The position numbers and the translations under genes are program-made. From positions 1 to 64,000 of the forward strand of contig NZ_QJTF01000004.1 of the NCBI RefSeq assembly GCF_003217235.1: DNA of 64,000 nt, in the 5' to 3' direction. This document shows, piece by piece, positions 26,553 to 35,704 of this stretch (position 1 is its first letter; each line of letters starts with the position of its first letter). Source of the stretch: Paramesorhizobium leguminum. Its GTDB lineage: Bacteria > Pseudomonadota > Alphaproteobacteria > Rhizobiales > Rhizobiaceae. Under the pieces are notes generated by a model. The model searched no databases. It was not told the origin of the DNA and saw only the letters and a list, made by a program, of their open reading frames with translations.

Positions 26553-28013
26553 ATGCCGATCTGTGTTATTCTCGTCGGGCGTCTGTCCGATATCGATAAT
26601 GGCGCGACCCCCCACAAGGTCATGACCACTCGGGATTATCTCGCCCATCCGGCGCTTTTCAGCGGTCAGCGCCCGCGCATCATCAACCTGTCCCGCAACT
26701 ACGCCTATCAGAGCCGTGGCTATTACGCCTCGCTTCTGGCCGAGGCGCGCGGCCACCGGGTCATCCCTTCGGTCGAGACCATGATCGATCTCTCCGAGCG
26801 GCGGCTTTATGAAAACGCCATTCCGGAGCTGGAGGATGCGCTGAACAAGGCCGTCGCGCCGCATCCGGAACAGGCGCCTTCCACCATACGCGTCTATTTC
26901 GGCTATGCGCTCAATCACCAGATGGAGCGCTTCGGCCGGCTTCTGTTCGACTGGTTCCGCGCGCCGGCGCTGGAAGTTTCGGTGGAGCCGGGCGAATGGG
27001 TGAAAATCCGCAAGATCGCCTTCGCCAATCTGGCAAAGCTCGATGAATTGGAGAAGGCGCATTTCAACCATGCGCTCGCCCGCTATACGCAGCGCGAATG
27101 GCGGGCCGCGCCACAGAAAACGCCGGCGCGCTACAGCTTCGCCACCCTTTGCAATCCGCATGAGGCGATGCCGCCCTCGACGGTTTCGTCGCTCAAGCAC
27201 TGGGCGCGCATCGCCGGGCGCCTCGGCGTCGATGTCGAGCCGATTGGCCGGAAGGATTTGTCGCGTCTCGCCAATTACGATGCGCTGTTCATCCGCGAGA
27301 CGACGTCGATCTCCAATCACACCTATCGTTTCGCCCGCCGTGCCCAGCAGGAGGGAATGCCCGTCATAGATGATCCGGTCTCGATGATCCGCTGTACCAA
27401 CAAGGTCTACCTGAACGAGCTGATGAAGGCCAATTCCGTGCCCGTGCCGCCGACAGTGATGATTGCCGGCGACGAGGATCTGACGCGCGCCGCCGATCTA
27501 TTGGGCTTCCCCATGGTCATCAAGATCCCGGATTCCTCTTTCTCCCGCGGGGTCAAGAAGGTCGCCTCCTGTGAGGAGCTGAAGGCGCTGGCGACGGAAT
27601 GGCTTGAGGACAGCGATCTCCTGATCGCGCAGAAATACATGCCCACCAAATTCGACTGGCGCGTCGGCGTGCTCGATGGCAAGCCACTTTTCGCCTGCCA
27701 ATATCTGATGGCGAAACACCATTGGCAGATTGTCAATCACGACACCGGCGGCAAGCCGCTCGAAGGCGGCTTCCGCTCTTTCACACTCGCCGAAGCACCG
27801 CCATCCATCATAGAGACGGGTCTCAAGGCCGCGCGCTGCATAGGCAACGGCCTTTATGGCGTCGATCTCAAGGAAACCGATGACGGCGCGGTCGTCATCG
27901 AGGTGAACGACAATCCGAACCTCGAGCATGGCGTGGAGGATGCCGCAGAGAAGGACGAGGTCTGGCTCAGCCTGACACGCTGGTTCATCGATCGGCTGGA
28001 GCGGGGGAGATAG
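26553..28013 (+). CDS. RimK-like ATP-grasp ligase with RLAN N-terminal domain
   Basis: The 486-residue protein has an N-terminal alpha+beta domain of about 190 residues matching the RLAN (RimK-like ATP-grasp N-terminal) type (NLSRNYAYQSRGYYASLLAEARGH) and a C-terminal ATP-grasp domain: DPVSMIRCTNKVYLNELM, FPMVIKIPDSSFSRGVKKV (ATP lysine), and the metal site GVDLKETDDGAVVIEVNDNPNLEHG. RimK-like enzymes ligate amino acids, often glutamate, to carboxyl groups of peptides, proteins or metabolites. The substrate here is unknown. The gene starts 2 bases after the GNAT-C39 stop with AAAGGA upstream, so the two are surely one operon. Confidence 0.92.
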   Translation: MPICVILVGRLSDIDNGATPHKVMTTRDYLAHPALFSGQRPRIINLSRNYAYQSRGYYASLLAEARGHRVIPSVETMIDLSERRLYENAIPELEDALNKAVAPHPEQAPSTIRVYFGYALNHQMERFGRLLFDWFRAPALEVSVEPGEWVKIRKIAFANLAKLDELEKAHFNHALARYTQREWRAAPQKTPARYSFATLCNPHEAMPPSTVSSLKHWARIAGRLGVDVEPIGRKDLSRLANYDALFIRETTSISNHTYRFARRAQQEGMPVIDDPVSMIRCTNKVYLNELMKANSVPVPPTVMIAGDEDLTRAADLLGFPMVIKIPDSSFSRGVKKVASCEELKALATEWLEDSDLLIAQKYMPTKFDWRVGVLDGKPLFACQYLMAKHHWQIVNHDTGGKPLEGGFRSFTLAEAPPSIIETGLKAARCIGNGLYGVDLKETDDGAVVIEVNDNPNLEHGVEDAAEKDEVWLSLTRWFIDRLERGR

Positions 28014-28039
28014 TGAAATAGTGAAATAGTGGTAGGTTT

Positions 28040-28106
28040 CACTGCTCACTGCTCACTGCTCACTGCTCACTGCTCACTGCTCACTGCTCACTGCTCACTG
28101 CTCACT
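28040..28106. repeat. Heptanucleotide tandem repeat (CACTGCT, about 9.6 units)
   Basis: Nine perfect consecutive CACTGCT units (28040-28102) plus CACT follow without a mismatch. Just before is a short run of TAGTGAAA units (28013-28033) that could pair with CACT. The array lies between the convergent ligase and rlpA-like genes, 5 bases past the latter's stop. Perfect units suggest recent slippage and likely length variation between strains. It is not in a coding frame. Confidence 0.95.
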
Positions 28107-28111
28107 AAATT

Positions 28112-28483
28112 CTATCCCGCGCGGCGCATCCCCACCGTACTGATACAGACATTCGTGTGTCCGGCGCCGATGAAGCCGAGACGGCTTGCTGCGCCCTTGG
28201 AAAGATCGAGGATGCGTCCCCGGATGAAAGGGCCGCGATCGTTGATGCGCACGACGAGGGATTTGCCGTTTCGCTCATTCGTGACCTTGACCTTCGTGCC
28301 CAACGGCAGGGTGCGGTGCGCCGCTGTCATCGCTGATGGGTTCATCCGTTCGCCGGATGCCGTGCGCGAATGGAGCGCATACCAGGAAGCGCCGCCGCAT
28401 TGCGCCGAGGCGCCGACCGCGGTTGCGGAAATAATGCCGGCCGTTGCCGCGGCCATAAATATCGCCCGTAGTTGAAAGTTCAT
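28112..28483 (-). CDS. RlpA-like double-psi beta-barrel exported protein
   Basis: The 123-residue protein has a signal peptide (about residues 6-28, cleavage after ASA) and a single RlpA/DPBB domain: [63 protein letters not shown]. RlpA proteins act on peptidoglycan at the septum (lytic transglycosylase in Pseudomonas). There is no SPOR domain, so it is a short form, common in Rhizobiales. Periplasmic. The start has no strong ribosome site but the signal peptide fits it. Confidence 0.92.
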   Translation of the reverse strand: MNFQLRAIFMAAATAGIISATAVGASAQCGGASWYALHSRTASGERMNPSAMTAAHRTLPLGTKVKVTNERNGKSLVVRINDRGPFIRGRILDLSKGAASRLGFIGAGHTNVCISTVGMRRAG

Positions 28484-28943
28484 ATCTATTCACTTGTTCA
28501 GTTTCTTGAAAAGCTTCCGAAAGATTTCTCCCCTGGAAGGCCAAGCTTTGATGAAGTGAAAATGTGGCGATAAAAGGTTTCACGTATGGTTACACTGGGA
28601 TTAACTATTGTGAACTCTAAGGAAAATTATCCTAATCTTAAGTATATCTGCAGTTAAAATTTCATTACTCGCAAATTATCTTCTTGATGCTTGCTGAGGT
28701 TGCCGGTGATTCTACTGTGCAATCCTGTTGTTCGGGCGATACGCGCGGGGGTTGCCAAGTTGCGATCCCGCATTCCAAAACAAATTTGGTGCTCACGCGT
28801 CCGTGATCGGCTCCGGGGCTGGAAAACATTATTTGCATCCCAAGTTCTTGGAGGGCGGGAGAAGCTCGCATTTTTTCCGCGCGAAGCACCGGTTTTCGCT
28901 CTATAGAGCATCCTGTTCCGTGCGAAGGGAGCTCGAAGCCGCG
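28484..28943. other. Intergenic region between rlpA-like and ybaN-like genes
   Basis: These 460 bases carry no recognised gene. The first 200 bases upstream of the rlpA-like gene are AT-rich and probably contain its promoter. The plus-strand reading frame that runs into the ybaN-like gene from 28728 shows no family similarity upstream of residue 73 of that frame. Confidence 0.55.
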
Positions 28944-29360
28944 ATGGGAGCGAACATTGAGGGCGAGACCAAGGGGAGGGCAACGCCTCCTCATGCACCC
29001 GGCGCCCTGCGCTGGGTCTATTTCGCCTTGGGTGCGCTGATGCTGGCGCTCGGTCTCATCGGGGCCGTCCTGCCCGTCATGCCGTCGACGGTTTTCCTCA
29101 TTTTTGCGGCATGGTTTTTCGGGCGTTCCTCGCCCCGGCTGGAAAACTGGATGCTCGCTCACCACACCTTCGGTCCTGTCTTGCGCGGCTGGCGAGACCA
29201 TGGCGCAATCCCGAGGCGCGCCAAGGTGATGGCCTGCGCCGGCATGGCGGCTGGTTATGCGCTGTTCTGGTGGGGTGCTCGCCCAGGCTGGCCGGTCGCG
29301 GCAGGCGTGGCGCTCTTCATGATCGCCTCAACCGCTTTTGTTATCTCCCGGCCAGATTGA
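28944..29360 (+). CDS. YbaN/DUF454 family inner-membrane protein
   Basis: The protein is 138 residues from the ATG at 28944. It has hydrophobic segments at about 25-48, 50-65 and a C-terminal pair (about 95-135), and matches the DUF454/YbaN family: LGALMLALGLIGAVLPVMPSTVFLIFAAWFFGRSSPRLENWML followed by GPVLRGWRDHGAIPRRAKV. The function of the family is unknown. It is 10 bases upstream of the guanine deaminase gene, so the two are probably co-transcribed. An upstream in-frame extension to 28728 lacks similarity and is not used. Confidence 0.85.
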   Translation: MGANIEGETKGRATPPHAPGALRWVYFALGALMLALGLIGAVLPVMPSTVFLIFAAWFFGRSSPRLENWMLAHHTFGPVLRGWRDHGAIPRRAKVMACAGMAAGYALFWWGARPGWPVAAGVALFMIASTAFVISRPD

Positions 29361-29370
29361 GAGTTAAGAC

Positions 29371-30675
29371 ATGACTGAATTGCTGATCCGTGGCCGTATC
29401 CTGACATTCGTCGACGAACCGCGCGATATCGCCGATACGGCATCCTACCGCTACCTCGAAGACGGCGCCCTTCTGGTGCGCGATGGCCGGATCGCGGCGA
29501 TGGGCGACCATGCGGATGTAGCCCCAACGGCCGGCCCGGACACGCCTGTCGTCGACCATCGGCCCAATCTGGTGTTGGCTGGTCTCATCGACGCGCATAT
29601 TCATTTTCCGCAAATGCAGGCGGTCGCCTCCTATGCCGCCCAACTTCTCGAATGGCTCAATACATATACCTTCATCGAGGAGCAGAAATTCGCCGACGAA
29701 CAGCACGCCGAGTTCATCGCAGAGCGCTTCATGGATGAAATCCTGCGCCACGGCACGACAACCGTCGCCGCCTATTGCACGGTGCATCCGCAGAGCGTGG
29801 ATGCTTTCTTCCGCGCCGCGCAAGCCCGTAATATGTGCGTGATCGGCGGCAAGGTCATGATGGACCGCAACGCTCCGCCGGCGCTCTGCGACGCGCCACA
29901 GTCGTCCTATGACGACACCAAGGCGTTGATCGCCCGCTGGCACGGCAGGGGCCGGCTGCACTATGCCATCACCCCGCGCTTCGCCATCACCTCCTCGCCG
30001 GAACAGATGGAGATGGCCGCAGCGCTCGTGCGCGAGCATCCGGAAGCTTATGTCCAGACGCATCTTTCCGAAAATCGCGAGGAAATCGCGCTCACCCGCT
30101 CGCTTTATCCGGATGCGCCTGACTATACCGGCATTTACGAGCATTACGGCCTGCTTGGCCGCAAGACCCTGCTGGGCCACTGCATCCACCTCTCCGAACG
30201 CGAGATGAAGGCGCTGGCGGGAACCGGCACGGTCGCTGTTTTCTGCCCGACGTCGAATCTCTTTCTGGGCAGCGGCCTGTTCGACCGGGAAAAGCTTGCG
30301 GAAAACGGCGTGCGTATCGCGGTCGCCACCGATATCGGTGGCGGTACCAGCTTCTCGATGCTGAAGACGATGGACGAGGCCTACAAGGTCCTGCAACTGC
30401 GCGGCCAGCGCCTTTCCCCGCTCCATTCCTTCTACATGATGACGCTCGGCAACGCCCGCGCCCTGTCACTGGAAGAACGGATCGGTACGCTGAGACCGGG
30501 AACCGATGCCGACATCACCATTCTGGACAGCCGCGCCACGCCGGCCATGCGCTTGCGTATGAACACGGCCCGTACGCTCACCGAGGAATTGTTCCTTCTC
30601 CAGACCATGGGCGACGATCGCGCCGTGGCTGAGGTCTATGTAGCAGGCAAGCCGATGAAGACCGCGCTTCGATAA
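29371..30675 (+). CDS. guaD: Guanine deaminase
   Basis: The 434-residue amidohydrolase converts guanine to xanthine and ammonia. The zinc motif HxH is at residues 76-78 (DAHIHFPQMQ), followed by the family segments LLEWLNTYTFIEEQKFAD, HLSENREE, LLGHCIHLSEREM and ATDIGGGTSFSMLKTMDEAYK with the late catalytic aspartate. Length and motifs match bacterial GuaD. Cytosolic purine salvage or nitrogen-scavenging enzyme. No other purine genes are adjacent; it directly precedes the phosphate operon, whose own Pho box separates the two. Confidence 0.95.
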   Translation: MTELLIRGRILTFVDEPRDIADTASYRYLEDGALLVRDGRIAAMGDHADVAPTAGPDTPVVDHRPNLVLAGLIDAHIHFPQMQAVASYAAQLLEWLNTYTFIEEQKFADEQHAEFIAERFMDEILRHGTTTVAAYCTVHPQSVDAFFRAAQARNMCVIGGKVMMDRNAPPALCDAPQSSYDDTKALIARWHGRGRLHYAITPRFAITSSPEQMEMAAALVREHPEAYVQTHLSENREEIALTRSLYPDAPDYTGIYEHYGLLGRKTLLGHCIHLSEREMKALAGTGTVAVFCPTSNLFLGSGLFDREKLAENGVRIAVATDIGGGTSFSMLKTMDEAYKVLQLRGQRLSPLHSFYMMTLGNARALSLEERIGTLRPGTDADITILDSRATPAMRLRMNTARTLTEELFLLQTMGDDRAVAEVYVAGKPMKTALR

Positions 30676-30766
30676 AGGGTGGCGCAAAAATTCCCGCAAT
30701 CGCCGGAACTCGCAAAATATTGGGAAAACTGCCGGAATCCGGGAACCCTGACGGGATGCTACAGTT

Positions 30767-30799
30767 CTGTAACATTGCTGTCATATCACTGTAATATAG
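30767..30799 (+). promoter_or_regulatory. Three-unit Pho box upstream of pstS
   Basis: Three 11-base direct repeats lie head to tail: CTGTAACATTG, CTGTCATATCA and CTGTAATATAG. The 11-bp spacing and CTGT(A/C)AT core match PhoB-binding Pho boxes. The last unit merges into TATAGA, a possible -10 element, about 60 bases before the pstS start. PhoB, the expected activator, is encoded at the end of the same gene cluster. Confidence 0.9.
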
Positions 30800-30860
30800 A
30801 TTCCGTAGAGGGCTAGCGACGCCGCCCGCGTCACCCAACTTCTCAACAGGAGCTGCTCCT

Positions 30861-31907
30861 ATGAACAAGATGATTTATACGACCGCTGCGCTGGCGATTG
30901 CCGCCGCCGTGTCGGTGTCCGCCGCTCAGGCTCGCGACCAGATTCAGGTGGCAGGTTCCTCGACGGTTCTGCCCTATGCCAAGATCGTTGCCGAGACCTT
31001 CGGCGAGACCTATCCGAACTTCAAGACGCCTGTCGTCGAGTCCGGCGGTTCGGGCGCCGGCATCAAGGAATTCTGCAAGGGCGTCGGCGAAAACACCATC
31101 GACATCGCCAATGCGTCACGCGCCATGAAGGGCAGCGAGCTGAAGTCCTGCGTCGACGCCGGCGTCAAGGATGTGCAGGAAGTCCGCATCGGCTATGACG
31201 GCATCGTGTTCGCCACCGACATCAAAGGTCCGAACTGGAACCTGACGCCGAAGGATGTCTATACCGCTCTCGCCGCCAAGGTCGTCGTCGACGGCAAGCT
31301 GGTCGACAATCCGAACACCAAGTGGAGCCAGGTCAACAAGGACCTGCCGGATTGGGATATCGCCGCCTACATTCCGGGCGAAAAGCACGGTACGCGTGAA
31401 GTTTTCGAAGAAAAGCTTCTGGCCGAAGGTTGCAAGGAAGCCGGCGCTGCTGAAGCTATGAAGACCAGCGGCATGGACGAAAAGGCCGTAGGCAAGGCCT
31501 GCGTGCAGGTCCGCAAGGACGGCAAGGCTGTCGATATCGATGGCGATTACAGCGAAACGCTCGCTCGCATCTCGTCGAACAAGACCGGCGTCGGCGTATT
31601 CGGCCTCGCTTTCTACGAAAACAATGCCGACAAGCTGAAGGTCGCCACCGTCGAGGGCGTCACCCCGACCGTCGAGACCATCTCCAGCGGCAAGTATCCG
31701 GTTTCGCGCCCGCTGTTCTTCTATGTGAAGAAGGCTCACATCGGCGTCATTCCAGGCCTGAAGGAATATGTCGATTTCTTCCTTTCCGACCAGATGATCG
31801 GACCTGACGGCCCGCTTGCCGATTACGGCCTCGTCGCCGCGCCGGAAGCCGAGCGTGTAGCACAGCGCGCCGCGTTCGACGCCGGCAAGACGATGCAGGC
31901 CAAGTAA
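30861..31907 (+). CDS. pstS: Phosphate ABC transporter substrate-binding protein PstS
   Basis: The 348-residue periplasmic protein has a signal peptide (cleavage after AQA, about residue 24) and then the phosphate-binding segments IQVAGSSTVLPYAK, ESGGSGAGIKEFCKGVG and IANASRAM, with PGEKHGTREVFEEKL in the second lobe. It captures phosphate for the PstC/PstA/PstB importer. AGGAG precedes the ATG and a three-unit Pho box lies upstream. It is the first and probably most expressed gene of the operon; a hairpin follows its stop codon. Confidence 0.98.
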   Translation: MNKMIYTTAALAIAAAVSVSAAQARDQIQVAGSSTVLPYAKIVAETFGETYPNFKTPVVESGGSGAGIKEFCKGVGENTIDIANASRAMKGSELKSCVDAGVKDVQEVRIGYDGIVFATDIKGPNWNLTPKDVYTALAAKVVVDGKLVDNPNTKWSQVNKDLPDWDIAAYIPGEKHGTREVFEEKLLAEGCKEAGAAEAMKTSGMDEKAVGKACVQVRKDGKAVDIDGDYSETLARISSNKTGVGVFGLAFYENNADKLKVATVEGVTPTVETISSGKYPVSRPLFFYVKKAHIGVIPGLKEYVDFFLSDQMIGPDGPLADYGLVAAPEAERVAQRAAFDAGKTMQAK

Positions 31908-31922
31908 GGCTAGCCGCACAAA

Positions 31923-31952
31923 TCGGGCACAGGTGGAAATGCCTGTGCCCGA
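31923..31952 (+). promoter_or_regulatory. Intercistronic hairpin between pstS and pstC
   Basis: An 11-bp perfect stem (31923-31933 with 31942-31952) has an 8-base loop and no T-run. Such a structure after a binding-protein gene usually stabilises its mRNA or causes partial termination, so PstS exceeds the membrane subunits. Function here is inferred. Confidence 0.65.
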
Positions 31953-31982
31953 ATCTCAAGTTTGGGCCACCGGGGAAATCTG

Positions 31983-33449
31983 ATGTCCGTATTGCTGGTT
32001 CTGCTCATTGTCTTCGGAATAGGCCTCGTCGGGTTCTTCGTCGGGCGCCAGCGCGCACGCGCCAAGGAAACCGTAGGCATCAAGGTCCATTCTCGCGCCC
32101 ATTATCATGGCTGGTGGGTGTTTCTGGTAACGGTGCTGCCCGCGCTCCTGTTTATCGTTCTCTGGACTGCCGGTTCGTCCATCTATCTCGAACATTCCGC
32201 CGAGGCGAGCCTTCCGCCGCAAACGGCGACAAGCGCGCTTGCCAGCCGCGGTCTTGCGCTCGACATGGTCAAGAGCCTCGCCGCCGGGCTTGAGCGCCTC
32301 GACCCCACCGAACGCCAGAACCTGCCGCAATCCTACACTGATTTGCGCGCCCTTCTGGGAACCAAGGGTGTCGCGCTTGCCTCCGAGGGGCAGGATTACA
32401 TGCTCCCGATCGCCGAACGCTGGGAAAGCCAGGCGATCACGGCGCGCCATCTTGGCGCAGGCATCGCCTTCGCGCTTGCCGTCGCCGGCTTGATTTTCGG
32501 CCTCTCCGGCATTCATCCCCGCGCCCGCGCCCGCAATAATGTCGAGCGGATCGTGCTCTGGGGCCTGCTCGCCGCGTCCACCATCGCGATCCTGACCACG
32601 GTCGGCATCATCTTCTCGATGCTGTTCCAGACGATAAAATTCTTCCAGGACGTCTCGCCGTGGAATTTCTTCTTCGGCACCGTCTGGGATCCGCGTTTCG
32701 CGGATGCGGGTTCGGGCGGCGCAGAAGGCCAGTTCGGTCTCATCCCGCTGCTTGCCGGCACGCTCTATATCGCCCTCGTCGCCATGCTGGTGGCGGTTCC
32801 CATTGGCCTCTTCGCGGCCATCTATATGGCTGAATACGCGACGCCTCGTGTGCGCGCTATCGTCAAGCCTTTGCTGGAAATCCTCGCCGGCATCCCCACC
32901 ATCGTCTACGGCTTCTTCGCGCTCATCACGGTCGGCCCATTCCTTCGCGATATGAGCGCGGCGATTTCCGGCGGCCCGGCCTTCATCATGTCGCAGAGTG
33001 TTCTGACGGCGGGCCTCGTCATGGGCATCATGTTGATCCCCTTCGTCTCGTCGCTTTCCGATGATATCATCACCGCTGTTCCGGGCGCCATGCGCGACGG
33101 TTCGCTGGGTCTCGGCGCCACGCGGTCGGAAACCGTCAAGCGCGTCATCCTCCCCGCCGCGCTTCCGGGCATCGTCGGCGCGCTGCTTTTGACAGCGTCA
33201 CGCGCCATCGGCGAGACGATGATCGTGGTGCTTGCGGCAGGCGTCGCGGCCAGGCTCAACATAAATCCGTTCGACGCGATGACCACCATCACGGTCAAGA
33301 TCGTCAATCAGCTGACCGGCGATCTCGAGTTCGACTCGCCGCAGACACTGGTCGCCTTCGCGCTCGGCCTCACCCTTTTCTTCCTTACGCTCGCGATGAA
33401 CATCTTCGCCCTCTATATCGTGCGCAAGTACCGGGAGCAGTACGAATGA
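31983..33449 (+). CDS. pstC: Phosphate ABC transporter permease PstC
   Basis: The protein is 488 residues from the ATG at 31983; an in-frame TTG at 31962 is less likely. The C-terminal part is a standard PstC permease (residues about 190-488, with the EAA-like loop GSLGLGATRSETVKRVILPAALPG). The first 190 residues hold three extra hydrophobic segments and a periplasmic stretch, as in other alphaproteobacterial PstC proteins, which are longer than the 319-residue E. coli form. Inner-membrane channel subunit for phosphate import. The stop overlaps pstA by 4 bases. Confidence 0.96.
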   Translation: MSVLLVLLIVFGIGLVGFFVGRQRARAKETVGIKVHSRAHYHGWWVFLVTVLPALLFIVLWTAGSSIYLEHSAEASLPPQTATSALASRGLALDMVKSLAAGLERLDPTERQNLPQSYTDLRALLGTKGVALASEGQDYMLPIAERWESQAITARHLGAGIAFALAVAGLIFGLSGIHPRARARNNVERIVLWGLLAASTIAILTTVGIIFSMLFQTIKFFQDVSPWNFFFGTVWDPRFADAGSGGAEGQFGLIPLLAGTLYIALVAMLVAVPIGLFAAIYMAEYATPRVRAIVKPLLEILAGIPTIVYGFFALITVGPFLRDMSAAISGGPAFIMSQSVLTAGLVMGIMLIPFVSSLSDDIITAVPGAMRDGSLGLGATRSETVKRVILPAALPGIVGALLLTASRAIGETMIVVLAAGVAARLNINPFDAMTTITVKIVNQLTGDLEFDSPQTLVAFALGLTLFFLTLAMNIFALYIVRKYREQYE

Positions 33450-34765
33450 CTGACGCAACGTACAATTCGAGTGCTGCCGCGACAGGACGCCCTGTGCGGC
33501 GTGACATCGGCATCAAGCGCCGCTACGCAGCGGAACGCCGCTTCCGTCTCTATGGTATTATTGCCATCGCCATCGGTATTTTCTTCCTGTTCGCGCTGCT
33601 CTCCTCGGTTATCTCCAATGGCTATACCGCCTTCTGGCAGACGACCATCGAGCTGCCGGTCAAGCTGGATGAGAAAATCATCGACCCCAGCAATCAGCGG
33701 GCGACTAACCCGAATGTGCTGATGACGGCCAATTATCCGGTGGTCGTGCGCAATGCCCTTGCCGAAAAGCTGGGTGTGGCCGCAACAGACAGGCCGGCCA
33801 TGAGGGAGGTGAGCAAGTTCTTCTCCGATGGCGTGCGCAACCAGCTTCGGGAGATGGTGGTAGCCAATCCGTCGCTGATCGGCACGACGCAGACGATTCC
33901 CGTGCTCGCCAGTGGTGATATCGACTCGGCCTTCAAGGGGCAGATCGATTTGAGCGTTGACCAGGCCAACCGCAAGGTCTCCGACCAGCAGGTTGGCTGG
34001 ATGAAAAAGCTCGCCGACGAAGGCGTGATGAAGGAAAAGTTCAACACCGGCCTCTTCACCTACGGCGCATCGAGCCGTCCGGAAACCGCCGGCCTTGGCG
34101 TGGCCCTGATCGGCTCCCTCTATATGATGCTGATCGTGCTGGTGCTTGCACTCCCCATCGGCGTCGCGGCCTCCATCTATCTGGAAGAATATGCAAAGAA
34201 GAACCGTCTCACCGACCTGATCGAAGTCAACATCAATAATCTGGCGGCGGTACCGTCCATCGTCTACGGCCTGCTCGGGCTGGCGGTGTTCATCAATCTG
34301 GTCGGCCTGCCGCGCTCGGCCTCGCTGGTCGGCGGCCTGGTGCTGACGCTGATGACCCTGCCGACGATCATCATCGCCACCCGTGCCGCATTGCGCGCCG
34401 TGCCTCCATCGATCCGCGCCGCCGCGCTGGGGCTTGGCGCGTCCAAGACGCAGATGGTGTTCCACCATGTACTGCCGCTCGCCGCCCCCGGCATCCTGAC
34501 CGGCACGATCATCGGCCTCGCCCATGCCTTGGGCGAAACCGCGCCGCTGCTCCTGATCGGCATGGTCGCCTTCGTCGTGGGCTATCCCACAACGCCGATG
34601 GACCCGGCCACTGCATTGCCGGTGCAGATCTATATGTGGGCCAATGAGGCGGAGCGGGCCTTTGTCGAGCGCACGTCAGGCGCTATCATCGTGCTGCTTC
34701 TGTTCCTGGCGGTCATGAATATCGGTGCCATCATCTTGCGTCGCCGCTTCGAGCGTCGCTGGTAA
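33446..34765 (+). CDS. pstA: Phosphate ABC transporter permease PstA
   Basis: The 439-residue permease is longer than the 296-residue E. coli form owing to a periplasmic insertion of about 150 residues after the first membrane segment (residues about 60-215), usual in Alphaproteobacteria. The permease domain carries [28 protein letters not shown] as the ATPase-coupling loop. It pairs with PstC, with which it overlaps by 4 bases. Predicted inner-membrane location. Confidence 0.96.
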   Translation: MTDATYNSSAAATGRPVRRDIGIKRRYAAERRFRLYGIIAIAIGIFFLFALLSSVISNGYTAFWQTTIELPVKLDEKIIDPSNQRATNPNVLMTANYPVVVRNALAEKLGVAATDRPAMREVSKFFSDGVRNQLREMVVANPSLIGTTQTIPVLASGDIDSAFKGQIDLSVDQANRKVSDQQVGWMKKLADEGVMKEKFNTGLFTYGASSRPETAGLGVALIGSLYMMLIVLVLALPIGVAASIYLEEYAKKNRLTDLIEVNINNLAAVPSIVYGLLGLAVFINLVGLPRSASLVGGLVLTLMTLPTIIIATRAALRAVPPSIRAAALGLGASKTQMVFHHVLPLAAPGILTGTIIGLAHALGETAPLLLIGMVAFVVGYPTTPMDPATALPVQIYMWANEAERAFVERTSGAIIVLLLFLAVMNIGAIILRRRFERRW

Positions 34766-34781
34766 ACGGGAGACAAGACAC

Positions 34782-35603
34782 ATGAATCTGATGACCGAAC
34801 GATCTCTCGAGAAAGCGGTAGGAGACAAGATGAACACTGTTGTCAACACGACCAAGATGAAGGGCGATAAGGTTTCTGTCTTCTACGGCTCCAAGCAGGC
34901 CCTTTTCGATGTCGATCTCGACATTCCCGAAAAGATGGTGACGGCGCTGATCGGTCCGTCCGGCTGCGGCAAGTCCACATTCCTGCGTTCATTGAACCGC
35001 ATGAACGATACCATCGAGGGATGCCGTGTCGCCGGCAAGATCACGCTTGACGGCGAGGATATCTACGATCCCAAGATCGACGTTGTAGAGCTTCGCGCCC
35101 GCGTCGGCATGGTCTTCCAGAAGCCCAACCCGTTCCCGAAAACGATCTATGAGAACGTCGCCTACGGCCCGCGCATTCATGGCCTCGCCAAGAACCGGCA
35201 CGAAATTGATGAAATCGTAGAAAGCAGCTTGCGTCGGGCCAGCCTTTTCGAAGAGGTCAAGGACCGTCTTCATGAAGCCGGCACAGGGCTTTCCGGCGGC
35301 CAGCAGCAGCGCCTCTGCATCGCCCGCGCCATCGCGGTCAGCCCTGAGGTTATCCTGATGGATGAGCCCTGTTCCGCGCTCGATCCCATCGCCACGGCGA
35401 AGGTGGAAGAGCTGATCGACGAATTGCGGCAGAACTATACGATCGTCATCGTCACCCACTCGATGCAGCAGGCGGCCCGCGTATCGCAGAAGACCGCGAT
35501 GTTCCACTTAGGCAATCTGGTCGAAGTGGGCGACACCGAGATGATGTTCACGACGCCCAAGGAAAAGCGCACCCAGGACTATATTACCGGGCGCTTCGGA
35601 TAA
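34782..35603 (+). CDS. pstB: Phosphate ABC transporter ATP-binding protein PstB
   Basis: The protein is 273 residues from the ATG at 34782 (GGGAGACAAG upstream). A second ATG at 34830 also has GGAGACAAG before it, so a 257-residue form is possible. Walker A is GPSGCGKS, the signature is LSGGQQQR, Walker [12 protein letters not shown], and the switch histidine lies in [10 protein letters not shown]. The PstB-specific [10 protein letters not shown] and VFQKPNPFP segments are present. It energises phosphate import. A 43-bp palindrome follows the stop codon. Confidence 0.97.
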   Translation: MNLMTERSLEKAVGDKMNTVVNTTKMKGDKVSVFYGSKQALFDVDLDIPEKMVTALIGPSGCGKSTFLRSLNRMNDTIEGCRVAGKITLDGEDIYDPKIDVVELRARVGMVFQKPNPFPKTIYENVAYGPRIHGLAKNRHEIDEIVESSLRRASLFEEVKDRLHEAGTGLSGGQQQRLCIARAIAVSPEVILMDEPCSALDPIATAKVEELIDELRQNYTIVIVTHSMQQAARVSQKTAMFHLGNLVEVGDTEMMFTTPKEKRTQDYITGRFG

Positions 35604-35612
35604 TTTCCCAGA

Positions 35613-35655
35613 GCATGATCCCAAAAAGTTGCAGACTTTTTGGATAAGATCATGC
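35613..35655. repeat. Dispersed 43-bp palindrome, copy between pstB and phoU
   Basis: Perfect outer arms GCATGATC / GATCATGC and perfect inner stem CCAAAAAGT / ACTTTTTGG. It begins 9 bases after the pstB stop codon and separates pstSCAB from phoU-phoB. It may act as an mRNA processing or stability element within the operon. Confidence 0.93.
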
Positions 35656-35704
35656 GGCTAAAGAATAAGGCGGCTCACCCCGGACCGTTGCGGTTCGAGA
35701 TAGG

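Noticed and set aside
28040-28106. Heptamer array considered as a CRISPR or coding repeat
   Set aside because: The 7-bp units have no spacers and lie outside any gene.
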